Below are positions 24,301 to 36,300 of a stretch of DNA of 64,000 nt, piece after piece (the stretch's first letter is position 1; every line of letters begins with the position of its first letter). A program made the position numbers and the translations under genes. A model generated the notes under the pieces. That model was not told where the DNA came from. It made no database searches and saw only the letters and a program-made list of their open reading frames with translations. This stretch comes from Turritopsis dohrnii (Eukaryota > Cnidaria > Hydrozoa > Anthoathecata > Oceaniidae): assembly GCA_027922465.2 (NCBI GenBank), contig BQMF02000471.1, positions 62,001-126,000 of the forward strand, in the 5' to 3' direction.

Positions 24301-27300
24301 CAATGTTATTCATCCAAAAACATGCCGTGATTTGTCACCTGTTCGGGCTTCGCGCAAAATACTAGTAACCATTTTTTTTTTTTTTTTTTTTTTACAAAAT
24401 AATATATTTTTAACTCATGAGATGACTACTACTTAGAGAAATACAAATTTTCCTTCCCAATCACAACAAAGGTTCGTAGAGAATGTTGGTTAATGACAGA
24501 AAAAAGCTTCATGGCGGGTTTCGGACCAGTGCAACAGCATCAACGATGTGATCAGCTGTAACCTGATCGGGTGACGTTCGCCCGAACAAGTGACAGTCGC
24601 CCGTTTTGGCTAGTGTGCCGTACTGGTGGTGTGAAAAAGGAAAGGTTTTTGTTTTTTTTAAAATGAAATGTCTGGGATTCTTTTAAGCCTTTCTAAATAC
24701 AAAAGGTCGTTTGCTTCATGCGTGGGCTGTAATGCTTTTTAACCGCTGGATACATACAGCTCAGCTCAGTTTCCTCTTCAGCTCCAACAACAAGAATATC
24801 TGTCTAACCTCTGCCTGCGTCATTTTATTTATGGTTGATAATTCTCTAGCTATTTTAGCATATTTACTTGTATAGTTCTTAGATGTATTATCAATGACCT
24901 TAATTAGGAATGGGGACTTCCTATTTTTGATAGCAAATAGGAAACTTATCTTGACTGTCTGTAAATTTTAACTGCTTTCAGTTATGTTGGCTAATTTGGA
25001 TCATATATTTACATAATCCAAATCTTTGTTTACTTTTTTTTTGTTTGGGAAGTCTTTTCGTAATTAGAAAGATTGACCGTATATATTGAAAGACTTACGT
25101 AATCACTGTGATATCTTACAGCATCTATTTAAATTTAATGTTCTTTTGTTCATTAAGTTTATTGGCAGTTAACATAAGTTTCATATTGTGTCAGCTATGC
25201 TTTAATAATTTCCTGGGGTGTATGCGTAATTAAAAATGTAATGTTTATTAAGTTTCTGTATAAATCTTTATAATCTTTTCATGAAATTTAGTTCAGGAAT
25301 GAATGTTTGTAAATAAAAAACATAACAATGACATCAAACTAAAGCAAAAATTTGTTTTCAGTTATGCATGTTGATTTCGTATGTATATATGGATGTAATT
25401 TGCATGATTAAAATCTATGTTTTCTTTTTTGTGCTTGTGATTTAGGAATTCTGTTAGATTGACTAGACTATTGAATTTATAAATTCAAAACATTTACATT
25501 GAATTTCATGCATACTCATTGTCTTTTTATAATGGCTCACCGTGTCCTTAATATCATTATGTACCAATGAAATAAAGAACATTTATGTCATTCAGATATA
25601 ATAAAGTTTGTTGGTGTTTATTGACATAAAGTTTTATATTGACAATTATGTTTTTCTGGATTTTTGGAAGTACATGATCAGAAATTTGATAGAAAAAATA
25701 TATTGTGGAAATGATTCAACCTTTTTTAAAATTTCAAGAATGTCATTAGTCTTTCTTTTTTTCATACTTCAGCTGATTTTGCAGAAATCCATGTGCCTGC
25801 AAGAGCATCTTGTTTTTCTTGGTTTTGTTTTGCATTACCAATTTTTAATTGTGTATGAAAAATATATTTTAGTCTTGAAAATATCTGTTGATTATATACA
25901 TGTCAACTTAGTTTTAAAATTCAACTGAATTTTAAAACATAGGGCATAATCTACTATATAAAAAATATCTACTATAAAAAACATCTCAAAAAATTCTTTA
26001 TTCAATGCCTGCAGAAATCAGTCCACGCCAGAACAGGTTCTAAACCGACTTTAGTATGTATGTTGCATTGTTTTGTTGCAGGTTGAACACCATGAACTGA
26101 GTGAAGTAATTGGTTGCCTGGAAGCAAGTATCGACGAAGTATCCGAGAAATGTCAAGCACGTTTGCTCAAACTTGCGGAACTACAATCCGATGACTATCA
26201 TTTTGATCGGCCTTTGTATTACACATGTCAAGCTGTGGGTGCAAAATTTTGTCCAGATGTAAAAAGTGGTTTAGGAAAAGTCTACAAGTGTTTGCTTAGC
26301 CATGTTAACAATCCCGAAATGCCAGAAGAGGTATTTATTTTTAATTCAAAATTCCGCTACACTAAACAATTATGATGTATGTGGCATTAAAGTTATATCT
26401 TTCGGTGTCTAGTGTGCTGCTAAATTACGTACAAGAGAAAAGCTGATGTCAAAGAATGTGAAGGTGAAATTTTTGTATCCAAAAGTAAACAAGATTGCAG
26501 ATTCAAGTTTTTGTTTTTGTTTTATTTCAGATCAACTATGCATTATGGAACAGTTGTGAAGCTGAGTACAAGAAATATCGTTGTGCAGAACAAATAAATA
26601 AAAAACAGCTATCAGAAGTTGGTGAGGGATCTGTGTTGTTGTTGTGTTTACAAGCACAAATTGCTGAAGGTATGTTTGCAGTGTCTTTTCCTTTATTTTT
26701 TTTCATTAATTTCACTTGGAGGTTGATAGTTCTGAGTAGAACTGGTTTTCATTGACAGATCTACTTTTGGACATTTAGGAAATAAAGTGAGTCAAGAATG
26801 TCAAGCTGAGATGCGCATTTTTTCATTGATGGTAATGGAGAACTACCAAATAAGTCCAATTATAGCAGCTCATTGTGATAATGAGGTCAGCACTTATTGT
26901 TCTCATGTGGAGCGGAACAGTGATGGTGATATGATGGATTGTTTGATGACACAAGCAGCTACTAATAACTCCTTGTCTGATTCTTGCTTTCAAGCGGTGA
27001 GATTTAAAACATCAAAAAATTTATATTTTCTGAACAATATTTAGTAAATATATCCTACATATTTTCATTTGACCTAGGTTGCTGAAGTATTAAAAGAAAC
27101 TGGGGCTGGTAACAGCTACAAGGTTGATCGGGCGTTGTACAAGGGCTGCGAGTCGGTGATCGGAACACTTTGTGCGGAAAAGGATGACATGATGTAATTT
27201 AAATTTCTCTGTCATGAGAAAGCCAAAAGAACACAAGTTGATAGTGTACAGTTTATTTCCCAGGGTGCTCAGCTGCTTGATGGATAATGTCAACAGTAAC

Positions 27301-30300
27301 AAGATGCCTTATGGATGCTCTACACAAGTTTTTCATCTGCAATACTTTCTTTCTCGTGATTTCAGGTTAGCCACTGTATTTTCCTTTGTAATGTGTCTTT
27401 CTGCATTATTTTTATGGAATACCTTAAAGGGAATGTACGGTGGATTCACAAGACCAGCGCGTAGTAAAAACTTAACTCGCGATTTAAAAATCTTTCAACC
27501 CCTGGACATTTATGTATATTTCGAGAAAATAATAGGGTTTTATAAAAGAAGAACAAATATTTTTTCTCTTTTACGTAATTTAATCGCGATAATTTCGAAA
27601 TAATCATACAAAAGTTACTCTATAACACAACCTGAAAAATTAATTGATCAACGGATGAGTAACATTTCGATATGGATAATAATAGAAAAGTAGTGGGTTT
27701 TCAATATGAACCAGTTTTGTCTGAAAATGAAGACGAGTTAGATTACGATAGCTGTTCAAGTAGCAGCAAAGATGATACAACGGACGAAAATGTCAGTAGC
27801 GTGGAAGCACAGGTAACTGATTGGTGTTGTTGCGATAACTGCGTTACTATGGCGAGTGCAGCTGAGTGTCTTTGTTGCCATGAAGTTGACGAAATTAAAT
27901 ATTTCAAACTTGGAGGTAAGTTAAGCAACAAAAATAAAACACAATTAAAAAATATAATACCGTAGCAATAAAATAAAATTTTATCGTAGATTCGACTTGC
28001 ATTACGAATCATGAAGATTTTAGAGCTGTGGTACTACTGAAAAATACTTTGTGGACTTCTCTTGTGGCTCTTCATGATCGGCAAAGTAGAGGAATACCGA
28101 AAAGGGACCAAGTTCCCAATAGGTAAAAAAAATGTGTATTATGGATTTTAGGGTGGCGCGACAATAAAACCATTAATGAAAAAACGATTTTGATTTTCTT
28201 AGGTCCTACCGATATGCAGCTTACCGCCAATTTACTTGGTTCATTCATTCAAGAATTGGCAAGGGCGTAGGAAGAATTATCCCGTCCTGTGTCATCAAAG
28301 CCATAAGGGACGAATTTCCCGAAGAAAATGGTGTGTACACTGGCTTTGTGAGAGAAGGCAATGTTACTGAAGTTGATGCCTGTTGGGAAGGATAGAGATC
28401 AGTTTTGAAGCTTCAGCCTTTTGTATTTTTCTGAATTTTCAATGATTTCTTCACGTGGTAGTCGCTCTTTAGGTGCTAATTTCAGCTGCAAAAACTTGTT
28501 TCCACCGAAAATTCTACTCTCATCAGCTCTTTCCATAGCGATCTCCAAAATTTCGTCTTGAAAGTCGTAGTTTTTATCTACTTTTACAGACTTTGCAACA
28601 AATTTTTTTGATGGTTTTTTGTATGCAATAGTGTAAAGCGGAATGTCATCACCTTCTTCATTTGCTGAAAATTTCTGAATCAGAAATATTATAGCAAGGT
28701 ATAATAAATATTTACATTAACAGAGTTGTCATTAAATCTTTTTATTTTAATTTTCACAACAACGTACCTGCATTCTTCCGACTTTGTTGTTATGATCAAG
28801 TGCTGCGAGTTGCGTTCCTGCTACCATCTTATCCATGTTGTAAAATATACTTTTGGGGAGGTATCGAATCTTTACCGCATGAAAAACTTCAAGATATGTG
28901 ACCGTCCAGGGGATTTTCATAACAAACGATAAAACGTTATATAAATAACGTTTTATGGTTAAAAAGAACAAAAGAAATAACGATATTTATCGTTCTTATG
29001 TAACGTTAATACGATACTCAAGTAACGTTATAACGTTATCACTGAAACGATAATATCGTTTTGGTAACGTTATATTCTTCTATCAGTAACGTTATAACGT
29101 TTTATCGTTTTATAGTTATAACAACAAATAAATTCGTCTCCTGTTTATTATAAAGGACACGACAGGCAACAGCAGCAATCGCACTTTAAAACTATGCCGT
29201 TTATGTTTCAAAGAATAAATAATCTAATAAGTAATAAGAGAGAGTTTTTCGTTCTTTGAATAATAATTTTTCTTATTTTAAATCACGACAAAAAATATCG
29301 CTTGTAAAAGATGTAACAACTTAGGATGTGGATGCCATAGTAAATGCAGGAGGTTCTTTTTTGTGTATTGATCACAGTATAAACCCCAAAAACGTTCATT
29401 CTGTTCAATAAAAACTCATTTTTCTATTTTCAAAATTTTCTCAAGTTGTGTTTTACTTTCATACTAACATAACATCTATTTCTTTTCCCCTGTTTGCATG
29501 AACTGATTACCTGGTTCTCATTCATTTACAGATAAAAGATACAATATGTATTTAAAAAACTACAAATAATAGAAACCGTCCGCTATAATGCTATTTTAAG
29601 TTGTTCGACAGAATTGCTATTGCAATCCCTTCGGGAAAACGTTTTATTTTCAAAAAGATTAATTTTCACTTAGAGAAAGTTTTCAGCAGAGATTTTCTTC
29701 GTGAAACCTTTTGAAGACCTATACTTCAATAGCATTAATAAAGATCTTGGAGGGCCGCATACACACTCTTAATGGGAAATTTCTTAAATATTTAAATTTG
29801 GCTTCATTCTACCCATGAGAAAAACATTAGGAAGATCTTTTATTTGCATTGCATTGCATCTTCATTTTAAACATTCGAACACACTCTGTTCATGTATGTA
29901 AACATTCGATTTGAATTCTCTGATGCTTTGGCTGAAATCACGTTTTGGTTTTATATATAGTTATCCTTGGACTATTTGTGTTTTGTTTGTAAGCATTGGA
30001 AATAAAAGATAATACATCGTTCCCTGAAATTCAAAACACACCTTCACAGCTACCACAAAGAGAGTTAGAACTGTAAGGCAATTCCTGAAAAACAACCCAT
30101 GGTATATTAAATTTACCGGAGTACGAATTCATTGTTTATTTCGGAAATGGAGAGGCAGTGTCCTCATTTTTATTAAGTTTATATGGAAGTGGCTGTAAGC
30201 TGAAACATCTGAAAAAAATTTCATGATAATTACTTTTGTGAGAACTACAAGAAAAGGTTTTCATAACCGTATAACATTTTATCGTTATGTTGTAACGTTG

Positions 30301-33300
30301 TATCGTTATCGTTATCGTTACAGTAACGTTACTTTATAACAACGATATAACATTATATCGTTATGCATAACGATATAACGTTATAAAGTAACGTTATTAC
30401 TTAAAATAATAACGTTATTATAACTATATAACGTTTTATCGTTTGTTATCAAAATCCCCTGGACGGTCACATATGTTGTGTAAACCTGGGGGAGGATTTA
30501 AATAATATTAAACCAACAATTAAGGGCTACAATTAGCATTGTCGTAATCCAATGTAGATACCTGTTCTGTCATGCATTCCATGTCTTTGATCAATCCTTT
30601 TTCGGAGATGATAGAGATAAGCTTTTTATGTGCAGGTGATCCCATTTTCATCCAATTCTTCACGCGTTTATCTTCTTCGGGTAGTTTGTCATGTCCACAC
30701 TGCTTGTAATATGTGTTGTGAATAAAGGTGTGCCTGTTTACAACATGGTGTTGGATACTTAGAAATCTTTCTACCAACTCTTTCCCATTTCCATCGCATG
30801 TGTCAATGCTCCAATAAATGTGATTAACGATGGATGATGCCCAATTCCCCAGTATCTTCAGTTCTAAAATATCAGTAGTTTTTTTCAATAGAATTTAATA
30901 TAATATAAGCCACAATGTGGTTTAATAACTCAATAAACTACCTTTTCGCTTGGATGCCTGAATAAGCTTTTTAAATATTCCTTTACCAATATGCCATGGA
31001 TCGAATTGATGTATGATATGTTTAAAGCGTTCATCCGTTCTCATCACCTTTTTTATGGAGACATGCCGATCAGTAGCCACCACTCTAACAGGCAGATTGT
31101 TAGTTGTTTGTATGTCTTCCAAACATCGAATGAAGCCTTCCTTCTCCATTGCTTGCGAACTGGTCACTTCTTTTACATGAACGATTTTGAAGTCTAGTAT
31201 CTAAAATTACGACATGGATGCATATATTCTTACCTTTAATTGCCGTCAAGGTGTAATAGATTATGCCATTATACTTGCCTTATTTGTTTGGCTATCCATC
31301 GCCGAAACTGTGGAATACGTAGCACAGTGTCCAGGACTGTCACACTGACCATCAAGAGCAAGATTCAACCTTCTTCCATTATCACGTATTTCAGATATCA
31401 AATTACACTTGTGCTTATTCCAAATTTCGTTAATAGCAGGAAAAACCAATTTGGAGCGATTTACATAAAATGTTGTTTTTGATATGAATTTTAATTTCAA
31501 TAGATTTGCGAACTGTTGCAGTTTTAGAAAATTAATTCCGCATATTTCAGCACCTGCTACCAAAGAAACATTCCCAGCCCCTTTACAGCTACCAAGTGTA
31601 GGCTGAGATGACCATGTAAAGTTCCAACCTTTAATAAGTAGTCGACATTGATTTTGTTAAAATTTTTGCGAGATTGGTTACAAAAGCCAAGTAAGTGAAT
31701 AATGTAATTTTACCTGCAAAACAGCGAAATTTGAATGTAACTTGAGTCCCTGTCCCTTCCATTTCTGTTGTCAAGGAATGATCAAGAAGTTCACCACAAT
31801 TCATACAATATCTCATCAATTGTTTTAATTGTTGTTCGTAAACGAAGAATGTTCTATCTGGAACAGATAGGAAAAGACACAGATTTCACAAGTCAATACA
31901 AGAGGTTGAGTCTGAAAGGCATCACCAAAGCGCTACCTCCTGTGTTTGTAAAAAGATCATGATCTTTTGCAGTATCAGCATTAAAATCAGGATCACGTTG
32001 CTCCGTTCTGTTAAATATTATGTGCAAATGATGTTATATGATGAAAAATATTCTAAAACTTTGGACAGAAGACTAAGCCCAACCTTATAAAAGATTTCTG
32101 AAGCCATTCGTCATCACTTATGCTTTCAACTTCGTTATCAGAATCGTTATGCTTTTCATCCATCTCAACGCAAGGTTCTTCAAGCGTATCATAATCCACA
32201 ATACTGCTTAACGCATCAACTTCTTCACTGTCGCTACTATCACTTTGATCCCCATCACCACACCCTTCGCCTTCATCAATATCACTATTTTCGCTGTAAT
32301 CATCTTCGTCAGATGCAATTGGAGTTGCATCAATGTTGTTCGCTCCATGATGACAAAAGCATTTCCAATCTAGAAGAAATTATTAATTTAATTATCAAGG
32401 AATAAAAATAATATCAATACAATTCAGTTACGTCACCTCGAATGTTCCCAAAACTTGTTTGAGTGGATCTACTTTTTGTTTTCTTTGTTTTTGTCTGAGA
32501 CCAAACATGTTTGTTATTTCTTTTAGTTTGTACGTGCACGTTAGCTCTGCGAATGACTTTAATAGGTTCATCAAATTGAGTCCCGAAATCTTTCGTACTG
32601 ACTTCTGGGACGTAATCTTCCATGGCAATAAAGCCATCGATATCGTCAGTGTCACGTGACGTAGATGGTTTGCTTATTTCATCGTAATTACTGACTGCAT
32701 TTGAAACAAGCTACAAAGTACAATGCCATGTGATTTTACATACTACATACTCTCACCTGTAGCAATAAAATAATATGAATTACTTCTCTATTTAATGACG
32801 CAGCTTTCCTTTTTACAGACAGTGTCCGTTCCGTTGCTTTCGTCTTTGTTGGAAATATGGAAGGAATTGATCCAGGCAGCAACTTCCGTTTCACTTTTAC
32901 CTCACTAAGTCGAGCCTTCATTGCCCAACTCAAGTCAAAACATTTCTCATCGAAATGATCAGAACACACAAATACGTGCTTAGGAAGCTCGGTCCGATTT
33001 ATTGCTCGAATCCATTGGTCGCGAAGTTTTCGATCCGATGGCAGAACGAAAAATGTTTTTGATTTGTCTCGTTTTCCATTATTATGACAGCCTACAACTG
33101 CACACCAAGACATTTTGTTAAACGGTTAATTCATTACACGCTCTTTTTTCTCCTTTCTCACTTTCATTTTGCTGCATATTTTAATTACTTCTTTATTTAT
33201 ACTAACCGGGGGTCATACTGACTATGATTTTAGTCATGAAATTATTTTTTAACAGTTTTTCTCGAGAAATTCTAGTCTGCGCACTGTCTTGCAAGTGTGT

Positions 33301-36300
33301 TTACATTTCATTAGCCAAATCGTTACGTCACATGTACACGTGACTCAAAGATCGCGTTTTGAAAAAAATCTAATTGAAAAAAAAATGGCGAACTTGAGCA
33401 TGCCGCATGGAAGAAAATAAAAAACTTCAGAAACGTTTTTCTGTATGCTAATGGAATTTTCTTTAAAAAAAAATTTAAAAATATAAAATCTTTTAATCAA
33501 TACTTCTCAGAAACGAAATATTTAAGTATATATTATATTTTGACCGTACATTCCCTTTAAAGTCTTGATGAGTTGCATACACAGAAAGTCGCGAAAGTCG
33601 CAAAAAATTACAACTAAAGTTTGGTTGGAAATTCTACGTGGGACAATTCTTCAGGGTTCACCTTTCCAAAAAATGGGGAAAAATAGCTGGAAACTTGCGA
33701 AATATGTTTTGTGAAAATATGTTGCGAGTACGAAAAGTCGCGAATCCTAAAACAGAAAAATTTTACATACACAAAATGTCGCGAAAGTCACTACAAACTG
33801 CTCGCAACTTTTTGTGTACGCGACGTTTCGTGACTTCAAGGTTACTTTCACATTTTTGTAATGGTAACCAGAGTTCGAATTAGCCATTCGCAATTCGCAA
33901 TTTGCGATCGCACTTTGACGTTTTGCGACCGCTCTTTTACATTTTTTCTGAAAATTGCGAATAGTCAATAATGTTTTACAACTCCTCTTTTCCATACTTT
34001 ATAAAATAGGAAGTTTTAAAACACAACTAAAGGCTGTAATTCACCTTCATTTTTTAATGATTATTGAAAAAATGAAAATATATTCGATAAAAGATTTCCT
34101 TTTTTGTTTATCATTTCAATGATCATTAAAATTGAATATTTGAAACTTTTCCTTATTTCATGATCTCTTTCTTTTGAAACTGAGAGACTCTATTGAATTT
34201 GAATGGTGCCAAATAAACGACAGTCTTCTCATTAAGGCTGCCCTCCACTTGTGCGTACGTACTAACGTTTGCTCGGCGCCGCGCAGTGGAGGTCGGCCTT
34301 TATGAGGCTCGCGGTCTGGCTCTCTATCTAAAGTTAGTTAAGGTGTGAGTAAGGGAAAAAAAACGTGTTTTTGTTTTTTAATTAATTCCTTTGACAGGAA
34401 TATGTTTATATCAAGTATGATACATTTTTGGAAAGCTTATTTACATCTCTAAAAGCCCATGTTAAAAATTTTAAGGTAAACTAAAAATGTAAGATTTTAG
34501 AATGAGTCAAAGAAAATGAACCTTGTTGTAAAAATGTAGCTCCACTTACAAAACGAGTTAAGTTTAACTTATGTTTTTTACACTTTTGTAATCACAAGAG
34601 ATAGAGTAAAAAACGGTTTTTTCTTTTTTTACTCAAACAAATTATTTTCAGAGTTATTTTCAATTTCTCAAAAGTATCGTTTTCTGTTTTCATTTTTTTT
34701 GCTTTCAAGACTATAACTCATATTCTGTTCAAATTAAAAAGATAAAAAAAACCCGTTTTTAGATCTACCCTTCAGATTTTCAGTAAGCCAAGTCTCACTG
34801 TCAGAGCTTTTTTAGTTTTGTAAATGAAGCATCAAACGTTAGTGGCTCTGACACGAAAAGTGAACACTGAAAAAAACAGCTTTAAAGATTTTTCTTTATT
34901 GCGTGAACTAATTAATTATTTATGAAACGGAATTTTGAAACAAAAAGATCAATACGCAACATGATCAATATGTTTTATTTTTTCATGGTCTTTAGCTAAT
35001 GTACACAAATTAGCCGCTAATACAACGGTTTTGGAAAATAAAGGGACTTCCCATCCACTTCCTGAAAAAATAGTTTCACCATTGGAAAATTCAGAGTTCC
35101 TTTCATCCTGATGTGCAAAAAAACTTTTTTTCAATGATTTTTCCCTTACTCACACCTTAATACGCGGTTTTTATTATTATTATTATTTTTTATTATTAAT
35201 TAATTTTTATTATCTATATCCTAATACGCGCTGTGCATCCGCTTTTTTCACGCTTTCACTCTCTAAAATTTCGGGTCGTTTTTGTGTTCACTTATTCATA
35301 ATCGAGTGTCAGACCACGGCGGTTAATATTTTTCTACGATTAGTATTAGGGGAAAACATTGCATTGCATTTAATCGTTTCAAATGTTTTGATTATTCGCG
35401 AGATCAAGAAACAATAGACAGCAACGAAAGTATTGCGCGAAGATTTATTAATGTTTTTAGGGTAAGTACGCTTTAGAACTTTTTTGTTTGTTTGTTTTGT
35501 TTTTCTTATAGTATTAATAGGGTTTCTACGTCATTACTTTTCAAATAATACGCGATTGAGGAAATGAATATCATGGTTTTTAATCATGACGCTCTGGATT
35601 CGTAAAGAAAATAGCAATTGTTTACGATTCACATTTTGGCACTTTTACGACTTTTGCGTTTGACCTTTATTTACATTGGGGTGTGGATTCCATAAACAAT
35701 TACAGCGATTTTAATCTTTTTGTTGTTTACCTGTACGCACAATTTATTTTTACTACTGCATATATCATATCGTGAAAGATTTATTACGAATATGTTGATG
35801 TGCTTCGGATCTTCTGATTAAAAAGTTTTTTGTTGTTCATAACTCCAGTGTTGAACTAAATATGCTTTAGCCGGAATACCTAGAGATTTTTAATTAAAAG
35901 TGTGAAGAGTGTTTTTTTCTGTATTGACGTTAGATATCTTTAATCAAGGGAACCATTGCATTGCATCTTCAATTTATTTTACAGAGTGAAAAATGTAAAA
36001 AGTGAAAAAAGTGGATGCACAGCGCGTATTTTTATTTTTGATGAATTAAAACCCGTGTGTTCTACACGCTGTTCTACACGGGATACTAAATTCTAAACAT
36101 TCTACATCCAAACTTTATCTTTATCATACTAAAATTAGCCTTTCTCTCTGTTCAGCTCACATAGATTAAAACCTGTAAAAACGTTTTACACGGGTTACTA
36201 GTTATTATTAATTAATATTTATACAGGTTGACTTCGTCAGTAAATATGTACATATATACAAAATATATACAAAATACTGTTATAAATGAAGGACCTGTTT

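Larger units (their letters stand above)
10071..25830. repeat. degenerate tandem array of ~1.2-1.7-kb units inside the GLG1 intron
   Basis: The same ordered landmarks recur: CATGTGATCATCCGGGT, then ACAGTGTGTGAAAAAGG, then TACAGCTCAGCTCAGTTTCC, AGGAATGGGGACTT, GTAATCACTGTGATAT and finally TTGCAGAAATCCTT...GGGCATCTTG. Units can be followed near 10,080-11,465, 12,190-13,895, 21,220-22,820, 22,820-23,970 and 24,626-25,830, with later insertions interrupting them. A further single copy sits near 49,500-49,880. No coding capacity was recognised, so the unit is a non-coding repeat of unknown class amplified locally. Confidence 0.75.
27428..33556. mobile_element. Kolobok DNA transposon (6.1 kb) with THAP transposase and a convergent accessory gene
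   Basis: AGGGAATGTACGGT at 27,428 and its complement ending at 33,556; TTAA at 27,424-27,427 and 33,557-33,560. It holds two convergent genes: a plus-strand P2X7-ballast-like gene (27,672-28,395) and a minus-strand THAP-domain transposase (33,113-28,399). Their stop codons are three bases apart. The transposase is interrupted by a 1.6-kb TA-duplicating element. AGGG ends, TTAA duplication and the DGQCDSPGH / ATDRHVSIKK motifs place it in the Kolobok superfamily. It lies in the intron between GLG1 exons 10 and 11 of those visible. Confidence 0.85.

Noticed and set aside
33638..33883. 81-codon plus-strand ORF rich in basic residues
   Set aside because: Overlaps the GTCGCGAAAGTCGC repeat words; no recognisable domain.
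34949..35134. 61-codon ORF inside the TTAA element
   Set aside because: Too short and without transposase motifs.
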